DNA of 64,000 nt from Nonomuraea maritima. GTDB lineage: Bacteria; Actinomycetota; Actinomycetes; Streptosporangiales; Streptosporangiaceae. The notes under the pieces were generated by a model. It did no database searches. It worked only from the letters and a program-made list of their open reading frames with translations, and was not told the DNA's origin. Made by a program: the position numbers and the translations under genes. Below are positions 49,430-57,727 of this stretch, in pieces; positions within the stretch are counted from its first letter, which is position 1, and each line of letters begins with the position of its first letter. Location: assembly GCF_900100395.1 (NCBI RefSeq), contig NZ_FNFB01000011.1:1-64000 (forward strand). The letters run 5' to 3'.

Positions 49430-50434
49430 CTACTTGGTGATGTACTCGTTGGTGTAGTACGTGGCGGGCGGCAGGACCTCGTCGAGCTGGCCGGCGTCCT
49501 TGAGCGCCTGGCCGAGTTCGGTCCACTGGGCGTCGGTGGCGGTGAAGAGCTCGTCCTTGGAGCCTTTCAGGAGCGGGATGGTGGCCTGCCACTGCGCGAG
49601 GTCGTTGGCGTAGTCGGCGGGCTTGAGCTTGTGGAAGCTCTGGTACGCCTTGACGGCCTCTTCGGGGTGTTCGATCGCCCATTCGGTGGCCTTGGCGGTC
49701 GCGGTCAGCCAGGTGCGGGCGAGGTCGGGCTTCTCCTGGAGCCACTGCTTGTTGGCGGTGTAGTTCCAGATGGGGATGTCGGGTGCGCCGGCGTCGGTGG
49801 CGAGCAGCGTCTCGGGCTGTTTGCCGGTCTGCTGGGCGTACTGGGGCGCGGCGAAGTTCGTGGTGTTGGTGGCGACGTCGATCTTGTCGGCGATGAGCAG
49901 CGGGACGTTGCCGTCGGTGGCGGTGATGGGCTGGATGTCGTTGTCGGTCAGGCCGGCTTTCTTCAGGACGACGCCGAGCATGGCCTTGGTCCATGCGTCG
50001 TCGAAGACGCCGACGCGCAGGCCCTTGAGCTGGGCGGCGGTGATTTTCTTGCCGGTGGGGGCGAAGAAGCCCCAGTTGTTGGTCTGTGACAGGTTCGCGA
50101 TGGAGATGACGGGGAGCTGCTCCTTGGCGGCGAACATCTGGTCGGTGGTGGTGGTCTCGGCGATGTCGGCCTGCCGGGTGGCGACGATCTTGACGGAGGA
50201 GGCGTTGTCGGGTGGGGGGACGAGGGTGACGGACAGTCCTGCGTCCTTGTAGAAGCCGTTGGTGATGCCGACGGTGTAGGGGATCCAGGTGATGTCGGGG
50301 GCGATCCAGCTGGGTGCGACCTTGACCTCGGTGAGGCCGTCGGCGGTCTGGGTGGTGTCGCCGGTGCCGCAGGCGGCGGTGAGGGTGAGCGGGAGGAGCA
50401 GGGTGGCGACGGCCCATCGGGCGGGAGTTCTCAT
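49430..50434 (-). CDS. ABC importer substrate-binding lipoprotein (NMT1/NitT-TauT type)
   Basis: A 334-aa lipoprotein with a signal peptide ending in the lipobox LTAAC (Cys about 22). The mature part is a SsuA/ThiY-like binding protein (IAPDITWIPYTVGITNGFYKDAGLSV near the start and AYQSFHKLKPADYANDLAQWQ near the end). Such proteins deliver nitrate, sulfonates, or thiamine and riboflavin precursors. I saw no TPP or FMN riboswitch features upstream of the operon, so the ligand is unassigned. Its ATG overlaps the permease stop by 4 bp. Confidence 0.87.
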   Translation of the reverse strand: MRTPARWAVATLLLPLTLTAACGTGDTTQTADGLTEVKVAPSWIAPDITWIPYTVGITNGFYKDAGLSVTLVPPPDNASSVKIVATRQADIAETTTTDQMFAAKEQLPVISIANLSQTNNWGFFAPTGKKITAAQLKGLRVGVFDDAWTKAMLGVVLKKAGLTDNDIQPITATDGNVPLLIADKIDVATNTTNFAAPQYAQQTGKQPETLLATDAGAPDIPIWNYTANKQWLQEKPDLARTWLTATAKATEWAIEHPEEAVKAYQSFHKLKPADYANDLAQWQATIPLLKGSKDELFTATDAQWTELGQALKDAGQLDEVLPPATYYTNEYITK

Positions 50435-51237
50435 CGTGGGTCTTTCGGGTCGGAGGTTGTGCTGGGGCGGAGTCGTCGGCGGGCGGTTCCGCGGGTGCGC
50501 CAGGGGGTGGCGAGGCGTTCGAGGAGGGTCATGAGGAGGAAGCCGCCGAGTCCGATGGCGGTGAGGACGAGGACGTCGGCGTAGACGCCGGCGGTGTCGA
50601 GTCGGGAGTTCTTGAGGAGGAGGTCCTTGCCGAGGCCGGGGGTGATGGAGGCGGTCCATTCTCCGATGACGGCGCCGGTGACGGCGTAGGCGGCGCCGAG
50701 TTTGAGTGCGGAGAACAGGGGGGTGAGGGTGGCGGGCAGGCGGATGAGCAGGAAGATCTTGGCGGGGCCGGCGCCCATGGAGCGGGCGAGGTTGACCATG
50801 CCGGTGTCGATGCCGGCGAGGCCGTCGAGGACGTTGACGACGACGGGGAAGAAGACGATGAGGCTGACGATGACGAGTTTGGGGGCCAGGCCGTAGCCGA
50901 GGAGGATGACGAGGGGTGCGGCGATGGCGACGATGGGGACGGCCTGGGTGGCGATGAGGATGGGGTAGAGGATGCGGTGGGTGGCCTTGAGGTGGGCCAT
51001 GGTGACGGCGAGGAGGAAGCCGACGGCGGTGCCGGTGAGGAAGCCGACGATGGTCTCGTAGAGGGTGTGGCCGGCGAGGGTGCTGATGTTGGGCCAGTCG
51101 TCGAGCAGGGCTTGCCAGGTCTTGCCGGGGCTGGGCAGCACGTACGGGGGGATGTGCAGGAGGGTGACGGCGAGCTGCCAGATGGCGAGGACGAGCAGGA
51201 CGGCGAGCAGGGGTGTGGCCAGGCGGAGGGTTCTCAC
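50431..51237 (-). CDS. ABC importer permease (NitT/TauT type)
   Basis: A 268-aa BPD-type permease with six hydrophobic helices and the EAA-like coupling loop (LARSMGAGPAKIFLLIRLPATLTPLFSALKLG, split here across about 150-181) that docks on the ATPase. The GTG start overlaps the ATPase stop by 4 bp. Second gene of the minus-strand import operon. Confidence 0.9.
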   Translation of the reverse strand: MRTLRLATPLLAVLLVLAIWQLAVTLLHIPPYVLPSPGKTWQALLDDWPNISTLAGHTLYETIVGFLTGTAVGFLLAVTMAHLKATHRILYPILIATQAVPIVAIAAPLVILLGYGLAPKLVIVSLIVFFPVVVNVLDGLAGIDTGMVNLARSMGAGPAKIFLLIRLPATLTPLFSALKLGAAYAVTGAVIGEWTASITPGLGKDLLLKNSRLDTAGVYADVLVLTAIGLGGFLLMTLLERLATPWRTRGTARRRLRPSTTSDPKDPR

Positions 51238-52028
51238 TGGTCGTCCTTGTGGTAGAGGCCGGACAGCACCTGGCTCTTGAGGTTCATGAAGTCGGGGGTC
51301 ATGAGGGTGTCGACGGTGCGTGGTCGTGGCAGGGGTACGTGGTGGACGGCTTGGATGCGTCCGGGTCGGGGGGACATGACGACGACGCGGTCGGCGAGGA
51401 AGACGGCTTCGTCGACGTCGTGGGTGATGAACAGGATGGTGCGTCCTGAGTCGGCCCAGACGTCGAGGAGCCACTGTTGCATGTCGAGGCGGGTTTGGGC
51501 GTCGAGGGCGCCGAAGGGTTCGTCGAGGAGCAGGACGTCTTTGTGGAAGGCGAGGGTGCGCATGAGGGCGACGCGTTGGCGCATGCCGCCGGAGAGGGCG
51601 TGGGGGTAGTGGTCGACGAAGTCGCCGAGGCCGTAGCGGGTGGCGAGTTCGCGGGCGGCTGCGCGGTCGGCTTTGGTGGCGCGGCCGGTGAGGGCGGCGC
51701 CGAGGACGATGTTGCCGGTGACGGTGCGCCAGGGGATCAGGTGGTCTTTTTGGAACATGTATCCGGCGTGGCCGGGTTTGCCGGTGATGTCGGTGCCGTC
51801 CATGATGACGCGGCCGGTGGTGGGGGCTTGGAGTCCGGCGATGACGTTCATGAGGGTGGTCTTGCCGCAGCCGGAGGGGCCGACGAGGGTGATGAATTCG
51901 CCGTCTTTGACGTCGAGGTGGGTTTCCGCCAGGGCCACGGTGTGGCCGTAGGTGACACCGGCGCCGTCGATGGTGAGTTTGGTGTCGGTCATGACGGGGG
52001 GTTCTCCAGGCGGGGCGGGTGCGCTCAT
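51234..52028 (-). CDS. ABC importer ATP-binding protein
   Basis: A 264-aa NitT/TauT-class ATPase. Walker A GPSGCGKT, Q-loop in YMFQKDHLIPW, signature LSGGMRQRVALMR, Walker B LLLDEPFGALDAQTR and switch His in FITHDVDEA are all intact. ATG 52028 with GGAG is used; ATG 51992 (MTDTKL) is possible. It is the first gene of the operon and divergent from a MarR gene. Confidence 0.9.
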   Translation of the reverse strand: MSAPAPPGEPPVMTDTKLTIDGAGVTYGHTVALAETHLDVKDGEFITLVGPSGCGKTTLMNVIAGLQAPTTGRVIMDGTDITGKPGHAGYMFQKDHLIPWRTVTGNIVLGAALTGRATKADRAAARELATRYGLGDFVDHYPHALSGGMRQRVALMRTLAFHKDVLLLDEPFGALDAQTRLDMQQWLLDVWADSGRTILFITHDVDEAVFLADRVVVMSPRPGRIQAVHHVPLPRPRTVDTLMTPDFMNLKSQVLSGLYHKDDQ

Positions 52029-52534
52029 GAGGGTGCTCCGTGTGGTCGATCGGGTGGTGTCGTGGCGTGCCCGATCGCGTTTGCTGGTTTGTCGGGTGGG
52101 TCGTCGCCGCGGGACGGGTGGTCGCGCGGTGCGCGGGGGGCTGGGCGTCCGGGGGGGGGTGGTGTCACGCGTGGGTGTTGGCGTGTGTGGACGTTCAGCG
52201 TGGTCTCGACGGCGTTCCCTCATCGATGGGAGGCATCTTGGGCGTCAGCCGGAGATGCTGTCAAGTTGGCTTGGTGGCGGGGTTCACCGGTGGTGGGTGG
52301 CGGGAGTGAGATAGGCCACAGGTGGGGTGGTTGCGGGGCTGCTCCGGAGTGTTGTGGAGGTTTCGGTACGGTTTCGACCTCTTGCGGTGTGAATTAATAC
52401 GTGTTCGGATTAATTCCCGCGGGGCTCGATAGGCCGTTCCCTCCTCATCGTTGATGGTCCCGCGCGCCTGTTGGAGACGCCTGTGCTGTTCGTTGCCGCC
52501 GTACGTGCCGTGCCCTCCGGTTGAGGTGGCCGGC
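52029..52534. promoter_or_regulatory. Divergent promoter region with AT-rich palindrome
   Basis: This 506-bp gap separates the ABC importer operon from a MarR gene. The only striking element is GAATTAAT (52391-52398) and ATTAATTC (52409-52416), perfect 8-bp arms 10 bp apart and an unusual AT-rich island in a region of over 65% GC. It is a plausible MarR operator overlapping promoters. No gene in the gap is supported. Confidence 0.5.
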
Positions 52535-52993
52535 ATGGATGCTGGGCCGCCGGTTCCGCCGGAGTTGCTGGCCGCGCCGGGTTATCAGGTGCGGCGTCTG
52601 TATCAGGCGTATCTCGCGATCTGGGGGCGCAGGGTCGATGCGACGCTGACGGGTCCGCAGTTCGCGTTGCTGACGGCGGTGCAGGCTCGTCCGGGCAGTG
52701 ATCAGCGTTCGCTGGCTTCGGCGGTGGCGCTGGACAGTTCGACGATGACCGATGTCGCGCGGCGCCTGGAGGATCAGGGTTTGGTCGCGCGGGTGGCGTC
52801 GGCTGCTGATGCGCGTCGCAAGCTGCTGTATCTGACGGAGCGGGGCGCGGAGGTGCTGGCGGCTGCCGAGCGCCGGGTGCGTGCGCTGGATGATCTGCTG
52901 CTGGAGCCGTATCCGCCGGAGCGGCGGGCGGAGCTGGTGGGGTTGCTGTCGGCGTTGGCCGCGCATTGGGAGGAGCTGGCGGCGGGCTCGTGA
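52535..52993 (+). CDS. MarR family transcriptional regulator
   Basis: A 152-aa MarR protein with a winged helix at about 40-105 (LTGPQFALLTAVQARPGSDQRSLASAVALDSSTMTDVARRLEDQGLV and wing SAADARRKLLYLTERG). ATG 52535 is preceded by GAGG; a start 84 bp upstream would add a cysteine-rich, unlikely N-terminus. Divergent from the NitT/TauT importer, which it probably controls. Confidence 0.88.
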   Translation: MDAGPPVPPELLAAPGYQVRRLYQAYLAIWGRRVDATLTGPQFALLTAVQARPGSDQRSLASAVALDSSTMTDVARRLEDQGLVARVASAADARRKLLYLTERGAEVLAAAERRVRALDDLLLEPYPPERRAELVGLLSALAAHWEELAAGS

Positions 52994-53021
52994 GGCGGCT
53001 CTGGCGCGGGTCAGGGGCGGG

Positions 53022-53783
53022 TCAGGCGCTGTGGCGGTCGGCGTTGGCGTGGATGGCGTGGCTGAGGTAGGTGGCCAGGCCGGGGGTGACGGCGTCGAGG
53101 GCGGCGGTGAAGCGGGGGTCGTCGACGTACGTGCGGGCCAGGCGGCGGTGCATGTCGTGGTCGCAGGTGTAGAACCAGCGGGTGATGTGGCCGCGGTGGC
53201 GTTCGGCGAGGTTCATGGCGTGGTCGCCGTCCGGGGGGAGTGCTGCTCGGCAGGCGGCGGCGAGGTCGTCGTTGAGGGTGGCGGCTTCGGTGGCGATCTG
53301 TTTCCAGTCGGCCACGGTGTAGGTGGCGACGCGGCGGCGGCTTTCTGCGTAGGCGGAGGTGTGTCCCCAGCGGCGTTCGACTTCGGGTTCGTGGTCTTCG
53401 GGGTGGAAGTCGCCGAAGAGTTCGAAGCGTTCGGCGGGGGTGAGGGTGATGCCGTCGGTGCGGGCTTGGATGGCGCGTTCGACGGCGGCGATGACGTGGT
53501 GGAGGTGTTGGGCTTGGCGGGTGAGGAGTTCGTGCTGGCGGCGTAGGTGGGTGAGTTCGTCGGCGGCGCCTTGGTCGAGGATGGCGGCGATCTCGTCGAG
53601 GGGGAAGCCGAGTTCGCGGTAGAGCAGGATGTGCTGCAGGCGGATGAGGTCGTGGTCGGTGTAGCGGCGGTAGCCGGCGGGGGTGCGGCGGCTGGGGGTG
53701 AGCAGGCCGATCTCGTCGTAGTGGTGCAGGGTGCGGACGGTGGTGCCGGCGAGCCGGGCGACTTGTCCGACGGAGAGGCTCAT
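53022..53783 (-). CDS. MerR family regulator with TipAS drug-binding domain
   Basis: A 253-aa TipAL-like activator. The MerR helix-turn-helix is at 3-70 (VGQVARLAGTTVRTLHHYDEIGLLTPSRRTPAGYRRY), with a long dimerisation helix (about 75-115). The C-terminal TipAS domain (about 120-250) contains FELFGDFHPEDHEPEVERRWG and HITRWFYTCDHDMHRRLARTYVDDPRF, which in relatives wraps around thiopeptides and other drugs. Its own promoter has the stretched spacer typical of MerR control and ends at the ATG. Confidence 0.92.
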   Translation of the reverse strand: MSLSVGQVARLAGTTVRTLHHYDEIGLLTPSRRTPAGYRRYTDHDLIRLQHILLYRELGFPLDEIAAILDQGAADELTHLRRQHELLTRQAQHLHHVIAAVERAIQARTDGITLTPAERFELFGDFHPEDHEPEVERRWGHTSAYAESRRRVATYTVADWKQIATEAATLNDDLAAACRAALPPDGDHAMNLAERHRGHITRWFYTCDHDMHRRLARTYVDDPRFTAALDAVTPGLATYLSHAIHANADRHSA

Positions 53784-53789
53784 GGGGTC

Positions 53790-53820
53790 AGCTTGTCGTG
53801 TGACGTGGGGTGAGGGTCAA
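53790..53820 (-). promoter_or_regulatory. MerR-type promoter with 19-bp spacer
   Basis: On the minus strand, TTGACC (53820-53815) and CAAGCT (53795-53790) are separated by 19 bp, the overlong spacing that MerR proteins correct by untwisting DNA. The -10 ends 6 nt before the ATG, so the transcript would be leaderless. Confidence 0.5.
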
Positions 53821-53945
53821 GTGGGCCGTCCACCTGGTTGAAATAGGTACCTGTACGGGGATTTATGGCCTCTTACGGGGGGTGGGGGTGGGGCACTCTG
53901 TCACCGTGAAGCGGTATGTGCCGAGCGGCAGCGAGGAGGACCCGC

Positions 53946-54494
53946 ATGTCACGTGATGCTGTCTGCCCGGCCGGTGACGGTGGGGAGGTGGAGCGGCTGC
54001 GCGGGTGGAGAGCTCCCGACGGTGCCCGCGTGGCCGATGAGGTGACCGCGATCCTGGCCGGTAATGGTCTGGTCGGCAGCAGTATGGTCAGGGCGACCTG
54101 GACGCTGCCGTCGTGGCCGGTGTCGGTGACGTGGGCGCGCCATCTGGTGCGCGGTCAGTTGCTGCTGTGGAACATGGGTCATGCGTGTGACGTGGCCGAG
54201 TTGCTGGCCAGTGAGCTGGTGACGAACGCGGTGCGGCACGCGGCCGGGCTGGTGCTGCTGACGCTGTGGGTGGTCGACGGGGTGTTGCGCTGCGAGGTGG
54301 GTGACGGTTCGCAGCAGTTGCCGGTGCTGCACGCGGCGTCCGACGACGACGAGGGCTGGCGGGGTCTGGCGTTGGTGGAGGAGTTGTCGCAGGCGTGGGG
54401 CAGCGCGCGTACGCGGTGGGGCAAGGTCGTGTGGTTCGAGCTGGAGCTGCCGTGCGCGACCGGTCCTGGCCGGGAGGTGATCACGCTCGGGTAA
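53946..54494 (+). CDS. RsbW-like ATP-binding protein (HATPase_c_2)
   Basis: A 182-aa protein with a HATPase domain of the anti-sigma/serine kinase class at about 60-180: N box ASELVTNAVRHAAG, a VGDGSQQLP segment in place of the usual D-x-G-x-G, and GWRGLALVEELSQAWG. It may phosphorylate an anti-anti-sigma factor. The N-terminal 50 residues are unrelated. ATG 53946 with GAGGAGGA. No sigma or STAS gene is adjacent. Confidence 0.85.
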   Translation: MSRDAVCPAGDGGEVERLRGWRAPDGARVADEVTAILAGNGLVGSSMVRATWTLPSWPVSVTWARHLVRGQLLLWNMGHACDVAELLASELVTNAVRHAAGLVLLTLWVVDGVLRCEVGDGSQQLPVLHAASDDDEGWRGLALVEELSQAWGSARTRWGKVVWFELELPCATGPGREVITLG

Positions 54495-54643
54495 TGCTTC
54501 GTCCGCTGCCGTCTCATGACTGGGTCAAATCGGGCGCGGCTGTTTGACGTGCGACCCTCACGGTCCTGACCTGCACGTACTGTGGGGGTCACGACGGGGA
54601 ACCGGCGTCCGTTGGGTGAGCCGCCGGCCGCGTCGGCCCGAGG

Positions 54644-57064
54644 ATGATGGCAGCTTCGAAGCAGACCTCGCGGGGCCGCAACGACGGCAAACTCCCGGCT
54701 GAGGTGACGAGTTTTGTCGGGCGTCGGCACGAGGTGGCCGAGGTCCGGCAGTTGCTGTCCGCCTCCAGGATGGTGACGTTGACCGGCACGGGCGGGGTGG
54801 GCAAGACCCGGCTGGCGCTGCGGGTGGGGCAGGAGGTGCGGCGCGCCTTCCGCGACGGGGTGTGGCTGGTGGAGCTGGCGGCGCTGACGTGTCCTTCGTC
54901 GCTGGTGCCCGCGGTGGCCGAGGCGCTGGAGATCCGTGACGACTGCACGGCCTCGCGTCCGGCGGCGCTGGCGGAGCGGTTGCGCGGCAAGCAGGCGCTG
55001 ATCATTCTGGACAACTGCGAGCACGTGCTGGACAGTTGCGCGGTGCTGGTGGAGACGGTGCTGCGTTCGGCGCCCGAGGTGCGGGTGCTGGCGACGAGCC
55101 GGCAGCCGCTCGCCATTCCCGGTGAGCAGACGGTGGCGGTGCCGCCGTTGTCGTTGCCGTGTCAGCAGGACGGGATCCGGTCGGTGAAGGAGCTGACGCA
55201 GGCCGAGGCGGTGCGGCTGTTCACCGAGCGGGCGCGGGCGGTGATTCCGTCGTTCGCGGTGACGGACGGCAACGGGGAGGTGGTGTGCGGGATCGTGCGC
55301 CGCCTCGACGGGTTGCCGCTGGCGATCGAGCTGGCGGCGGTGCGGTTGCGGGCTTTGTCGCCGCGGCAGCTGCTCGACCGCCTCGATGATCGTTTTCGTT
55401 TGTTGAACGGCGGGTCGAAGGCTGTGCTGCCCCGGCATCGTACGTTGCAGGCGTTGATCGACTGGAGTTACGCGCTGTGTTCGGACAAGGAGCGGTTGTT
55501 GTGGCAGCGGGCGTCGGTGTTCGCCGGTTGTCTGGATCTGGAGGCCGCCGAGGCGGTGTGCTGCGGCGACGGGATCGCCCGCGAGGAGGTCATCGACCTG
55601 GTGATCGGCCTGGTGGACAAGTCCGTGCTGATGCGCGAGGACCTGTGCGAGGGCGTGGTCCGTTATCGGATGCTGGACACGGTGCGCGCGTTCGGCTGGG
55701 AGCGCGTGGAGTCGGATCGCGGCCGGGAGGCGTTGCGGGCGCGGCACGGCGGCTACTACCGGCGGCTGGCTGCGCGGGCGCGCGCGAACATGTTCGGGCC
55801 GGAGCAGCTGGTGTGGTTCCGGCGGTTGCAGGGCGAGCACACGAATTTGCGTGCGGCGCTGGAGTGGTCGTTCACGACTGCGGGCCAGGGCCGCGACGGT
55901 GTGCTGCTGGCGACGGACCTGCTGTATCACTGGATCACCAGTTATTACCTGGCCGAGGGCCGTTACTGGCTGGGTCGCGCGCTGGAGAGCCAGGCGGGGC
56001 AGCCGGCCGACCGTGGCCGGGCGTTGTGGGCGGCGACGTGGCTGGCGTTGCTGCAGGGTGACGTGCAGGCGGCGTACGCGCTGCTGGAGGAGGGGCATCG
56101 GCTGGCGGAGCGGCTGGAGGACGAGCCGCTGCTGGCGTACATGCGGATGTACAGCGGCATGGTCGCGATGTGGGACGGCCGTTCGGGGGAGGCGATCGCG
56201 CGTTATCGGCAGGCGTTGCCCCGGTTCCGGTCGATGGGTGATCCGGTGCCGCTGGCGTTGGGGTTGCTGCGGCTGGCGCTGGCGCATTCCAACCAGGGTG
56301 AGGCCGAGCAGGCGGTGGCGGCGGCCGAGGAGGGGTTGGCGCTGTGCGAGGCGGGCCAGGATCGCTGGCATCGGTCGTACACGATGATGGTGCTGGGCAT
56401 CGAGCTGTGGCGGCAGGGCGATCTGGAGCGGGCCACGGAGCTGGAGCGGCGCAGTCTCGACGTCAACCGGTCGCTGGGCGATGTGCTGGGTGAGGCGATC
56501 ACGATCGAGGTGCTGGCGTGGATCGCGGGTTCGCGCCGGCAGTACCAGCGGGCGGCGCGGCTGCTCGGCGTGGTGACGGGTGTGTGGGGGATGGTCGGTG
56601 CGCCGTTGAGCGGGTACGGGCATCTGGCCGAGTACCACGACGCGTGTGTGCGGCGGGCGCGTGAGGCGCTGGGTTGCGCGGCGTACGAGGCGGCGTTGCG
56701 GCGCGGTGCGGGGATGGAGCGCGGTGAGGCGGTGGCGTACGCGTTGCGGGAGGGCCGGGCGGCGCCGCGCGGCGGGGCGGCGGATTCGGGTGCGGGGCCG
56801 TTGACGCGGCGTGAGGCGCAGATCGCGCGGCTGGTGGCGCAGGGGATGACGAACAAGGAGATCGCGGCGTCGCTGGTGATCGCGCAGCGGACCGCGGAGG
56901 GGCACATCGAGCACATTCTGACGAAGCTGGGGTTCACCTCGCGGGCGCAGATCGCGGTCTGGGTGGGTGAGCAGGGCCGTGCGGGGGCTGGACCCGATTC
57001 CGGGGATTCCGGGGATTCCGGGGATGCGGTGGAGGAGAGGCGGGCCGGCGGGGCTGTCTCCTGA
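54644..57064 (+). CDS. LuxR-family regulator with NB-ARC-like ATPase and TPR domains
   Basis: An 806-aa signal-transduction ATPase. P-loop GTGGVGKT at 48-55, Walker B ALIILDNCEHV near 120, a winged-helix ATPase lid (about 220-330), TPR-like helices (about 370-660) and a C-terminal LuxR helix-turn-helix (about 735-795: LTRREAQIARLVAQGMTNKEIAASLVIAQRTAEGHI). The tail has three SGD repeats from a 9-bp repeat. Two ATGs at 54644 and 54647 follow GAGG. Targets unknown; these often act on neighbouring pathways, but none is obvious. Confidence 0.9.
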   Translation: MMAASKQTSRGRNDGKLPAEVTSFVGRRHEVAEVRQLLSASRMVTLTGTGGVGKTRLALRVGQEVRRAFRDGVWLVELAALTCPSSLVPAVAEALEIRDDCTASRPAALAERLRGKQALIILDNCEHVLDSCAVLVETVLRSAPEVRVLATSRQPLAIPGEQTVAVPPLSLPCQQDGIRSVKELTQAEAVRLFTERARAVIPSFAVTDGNGEVVCGIVRRLDGLPLAIELAAVRLRALSPRQLLDRLDDRFRLLNGGSKAVLPRHRTLQALIDWSYALCSDKERLLWQRASVFAGCLDLEAAEAVCCGDGIAREEVIDLVIGLVDKSVLMREDLCEGVVRYRMLDTVRAFGWERVESDRGREALRARHGGYYRRLAARARANMFGPEQLVWFRRLQGEHTNLRAALEWSFTTAGQGRDGVLLATDLLYHWITSYYLAEGRYWLGRALESQAGQPADRGRALWAATWLALLQGDVQAAYALLEEGHRLAERLEDEPLLAYMRMYSGMVAMWDGRSGEAIARYRQALPRFRSMGDPVPLALGLLRLALAHSNQGEAEQAVAAAEEGLALCEAGQDRWHRSYTMMVLGIELWRQGDLERATELERRSLDVNRSLGDVLGEAITIEVLAWIAGSRRQYQRAARLLGVVTGVWGMVGAPLSGYGHLAEYHDACVRRAREALGCAAYEAALRRGAGMERGEAVAYALREGRAAPRGGAADSGAGPLTRREAQIARLVAQGMTNKEIAASLVIAQRTAEGHIEHILTKLGFTSRAQIAVWVGEQGRAGAGPDSGDSGDSGDAVEERRAGGAVS

Positions 57065-57462
57065 GGTCGGGTCGTCGCTGGCCAGGTCGTCGCGGGGGGA
57101 GAGGCGGCCGGGACCGGTCTTGGGCGATGGGTGAGCACCGGTGCCGGCCGCCGTTGACGGTTCCCTCTCAGGGGGCGGGGGTGGCGGTTCCAGTCACGCC
57201 ACCTTCTCGCCTTCCTGGCGGCACGCGCGTGCGGCGGGCGGCGGGTCGTGCTCGCCGTCGTGCGCGTGCGGCGCCGCGGGCCTCGCGGCGTGGGAATCCG
57301 TCGCTCATGGTGGGTGCCCCCGTGGTCGGGGGTACGGCTCCAGGATGCTCCGCCGCGGCTCGTCGCTGGACGGGGAGAAATCCCCGTGTCGGTACCTGTC
57401 GGCGCGGCGCTTGCCGTTCTGCCCGGCGGTATTTCTATTCGCGCAGGTGTAGGGTGGCGGGC
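57065..57462. other. Non-coding gap, 398 bp
   Basis: GC-rich spacer between the LuxR-ATPase gene and the XRE gene. I see no convincing gene. At the right end a TAGGGT -10 element (57450-57455) ends 7 nt before the XRE ATG. Confidence 0.45.
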
Positions 57463-57717
57463 ATGGTTCGTCCTCCGTTGACTCCTGAAGAGCGCCTGCG
57501 CGGCGAGCGGCTCGGTTCGGTGCTGCGCGAGGCGCGCGGTGAGCGGAGCATCGTCGAGGTCGCCGCGGCGGCGGGTATGTCGGCCGAGACGCTCAGGAAG
57601 ATCGAGACGGGCCGGATCGCGACGCCCGCGTTCTTCACGATCGTGGCGCTGGCTGACGTGCTCGAGGTGTCCCTCGAGCGGCTCGTGCACCTCACGACGC
57701 CGGCCCGCACTCCCTGA
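57463..57717 (+). CDS. Small XRE-family DNA-binding protein
   Basis: An 84-aa helix-turn-helix protein: LTPEERLRGERLGSVLREARG, then VEVAAAAGMSAETLRKIETGRIATPAFFTIVALADVLEVSLERLV. This is nearly only the XRE fold, a type conserved across actinomycetes. The TAGGGT element 7 nt before ATG predicts a leaderless transcript. The BtrH-like gene starts 10 bp after its stop, so they are probably an operon. Confidence 0.87.
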   Translation: MVRPPLTPEERLRGERLGSVLREARGERSIVEVAAAAGMSAETLRKIETGRIATPAFFTIVALADVLEVSLERLVHLTTPARTP

Positions 57718-57727
57718 CCGGCGCCCC

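Noticed and set aside
52029-52434. TPP riboswitch upstream of the NMT1-type importer
   Set aside because: The conserved CTGAGA and ACCTGA-type elements are not present on the relevant strand, so a thiamine-related role is not supported by regulation.
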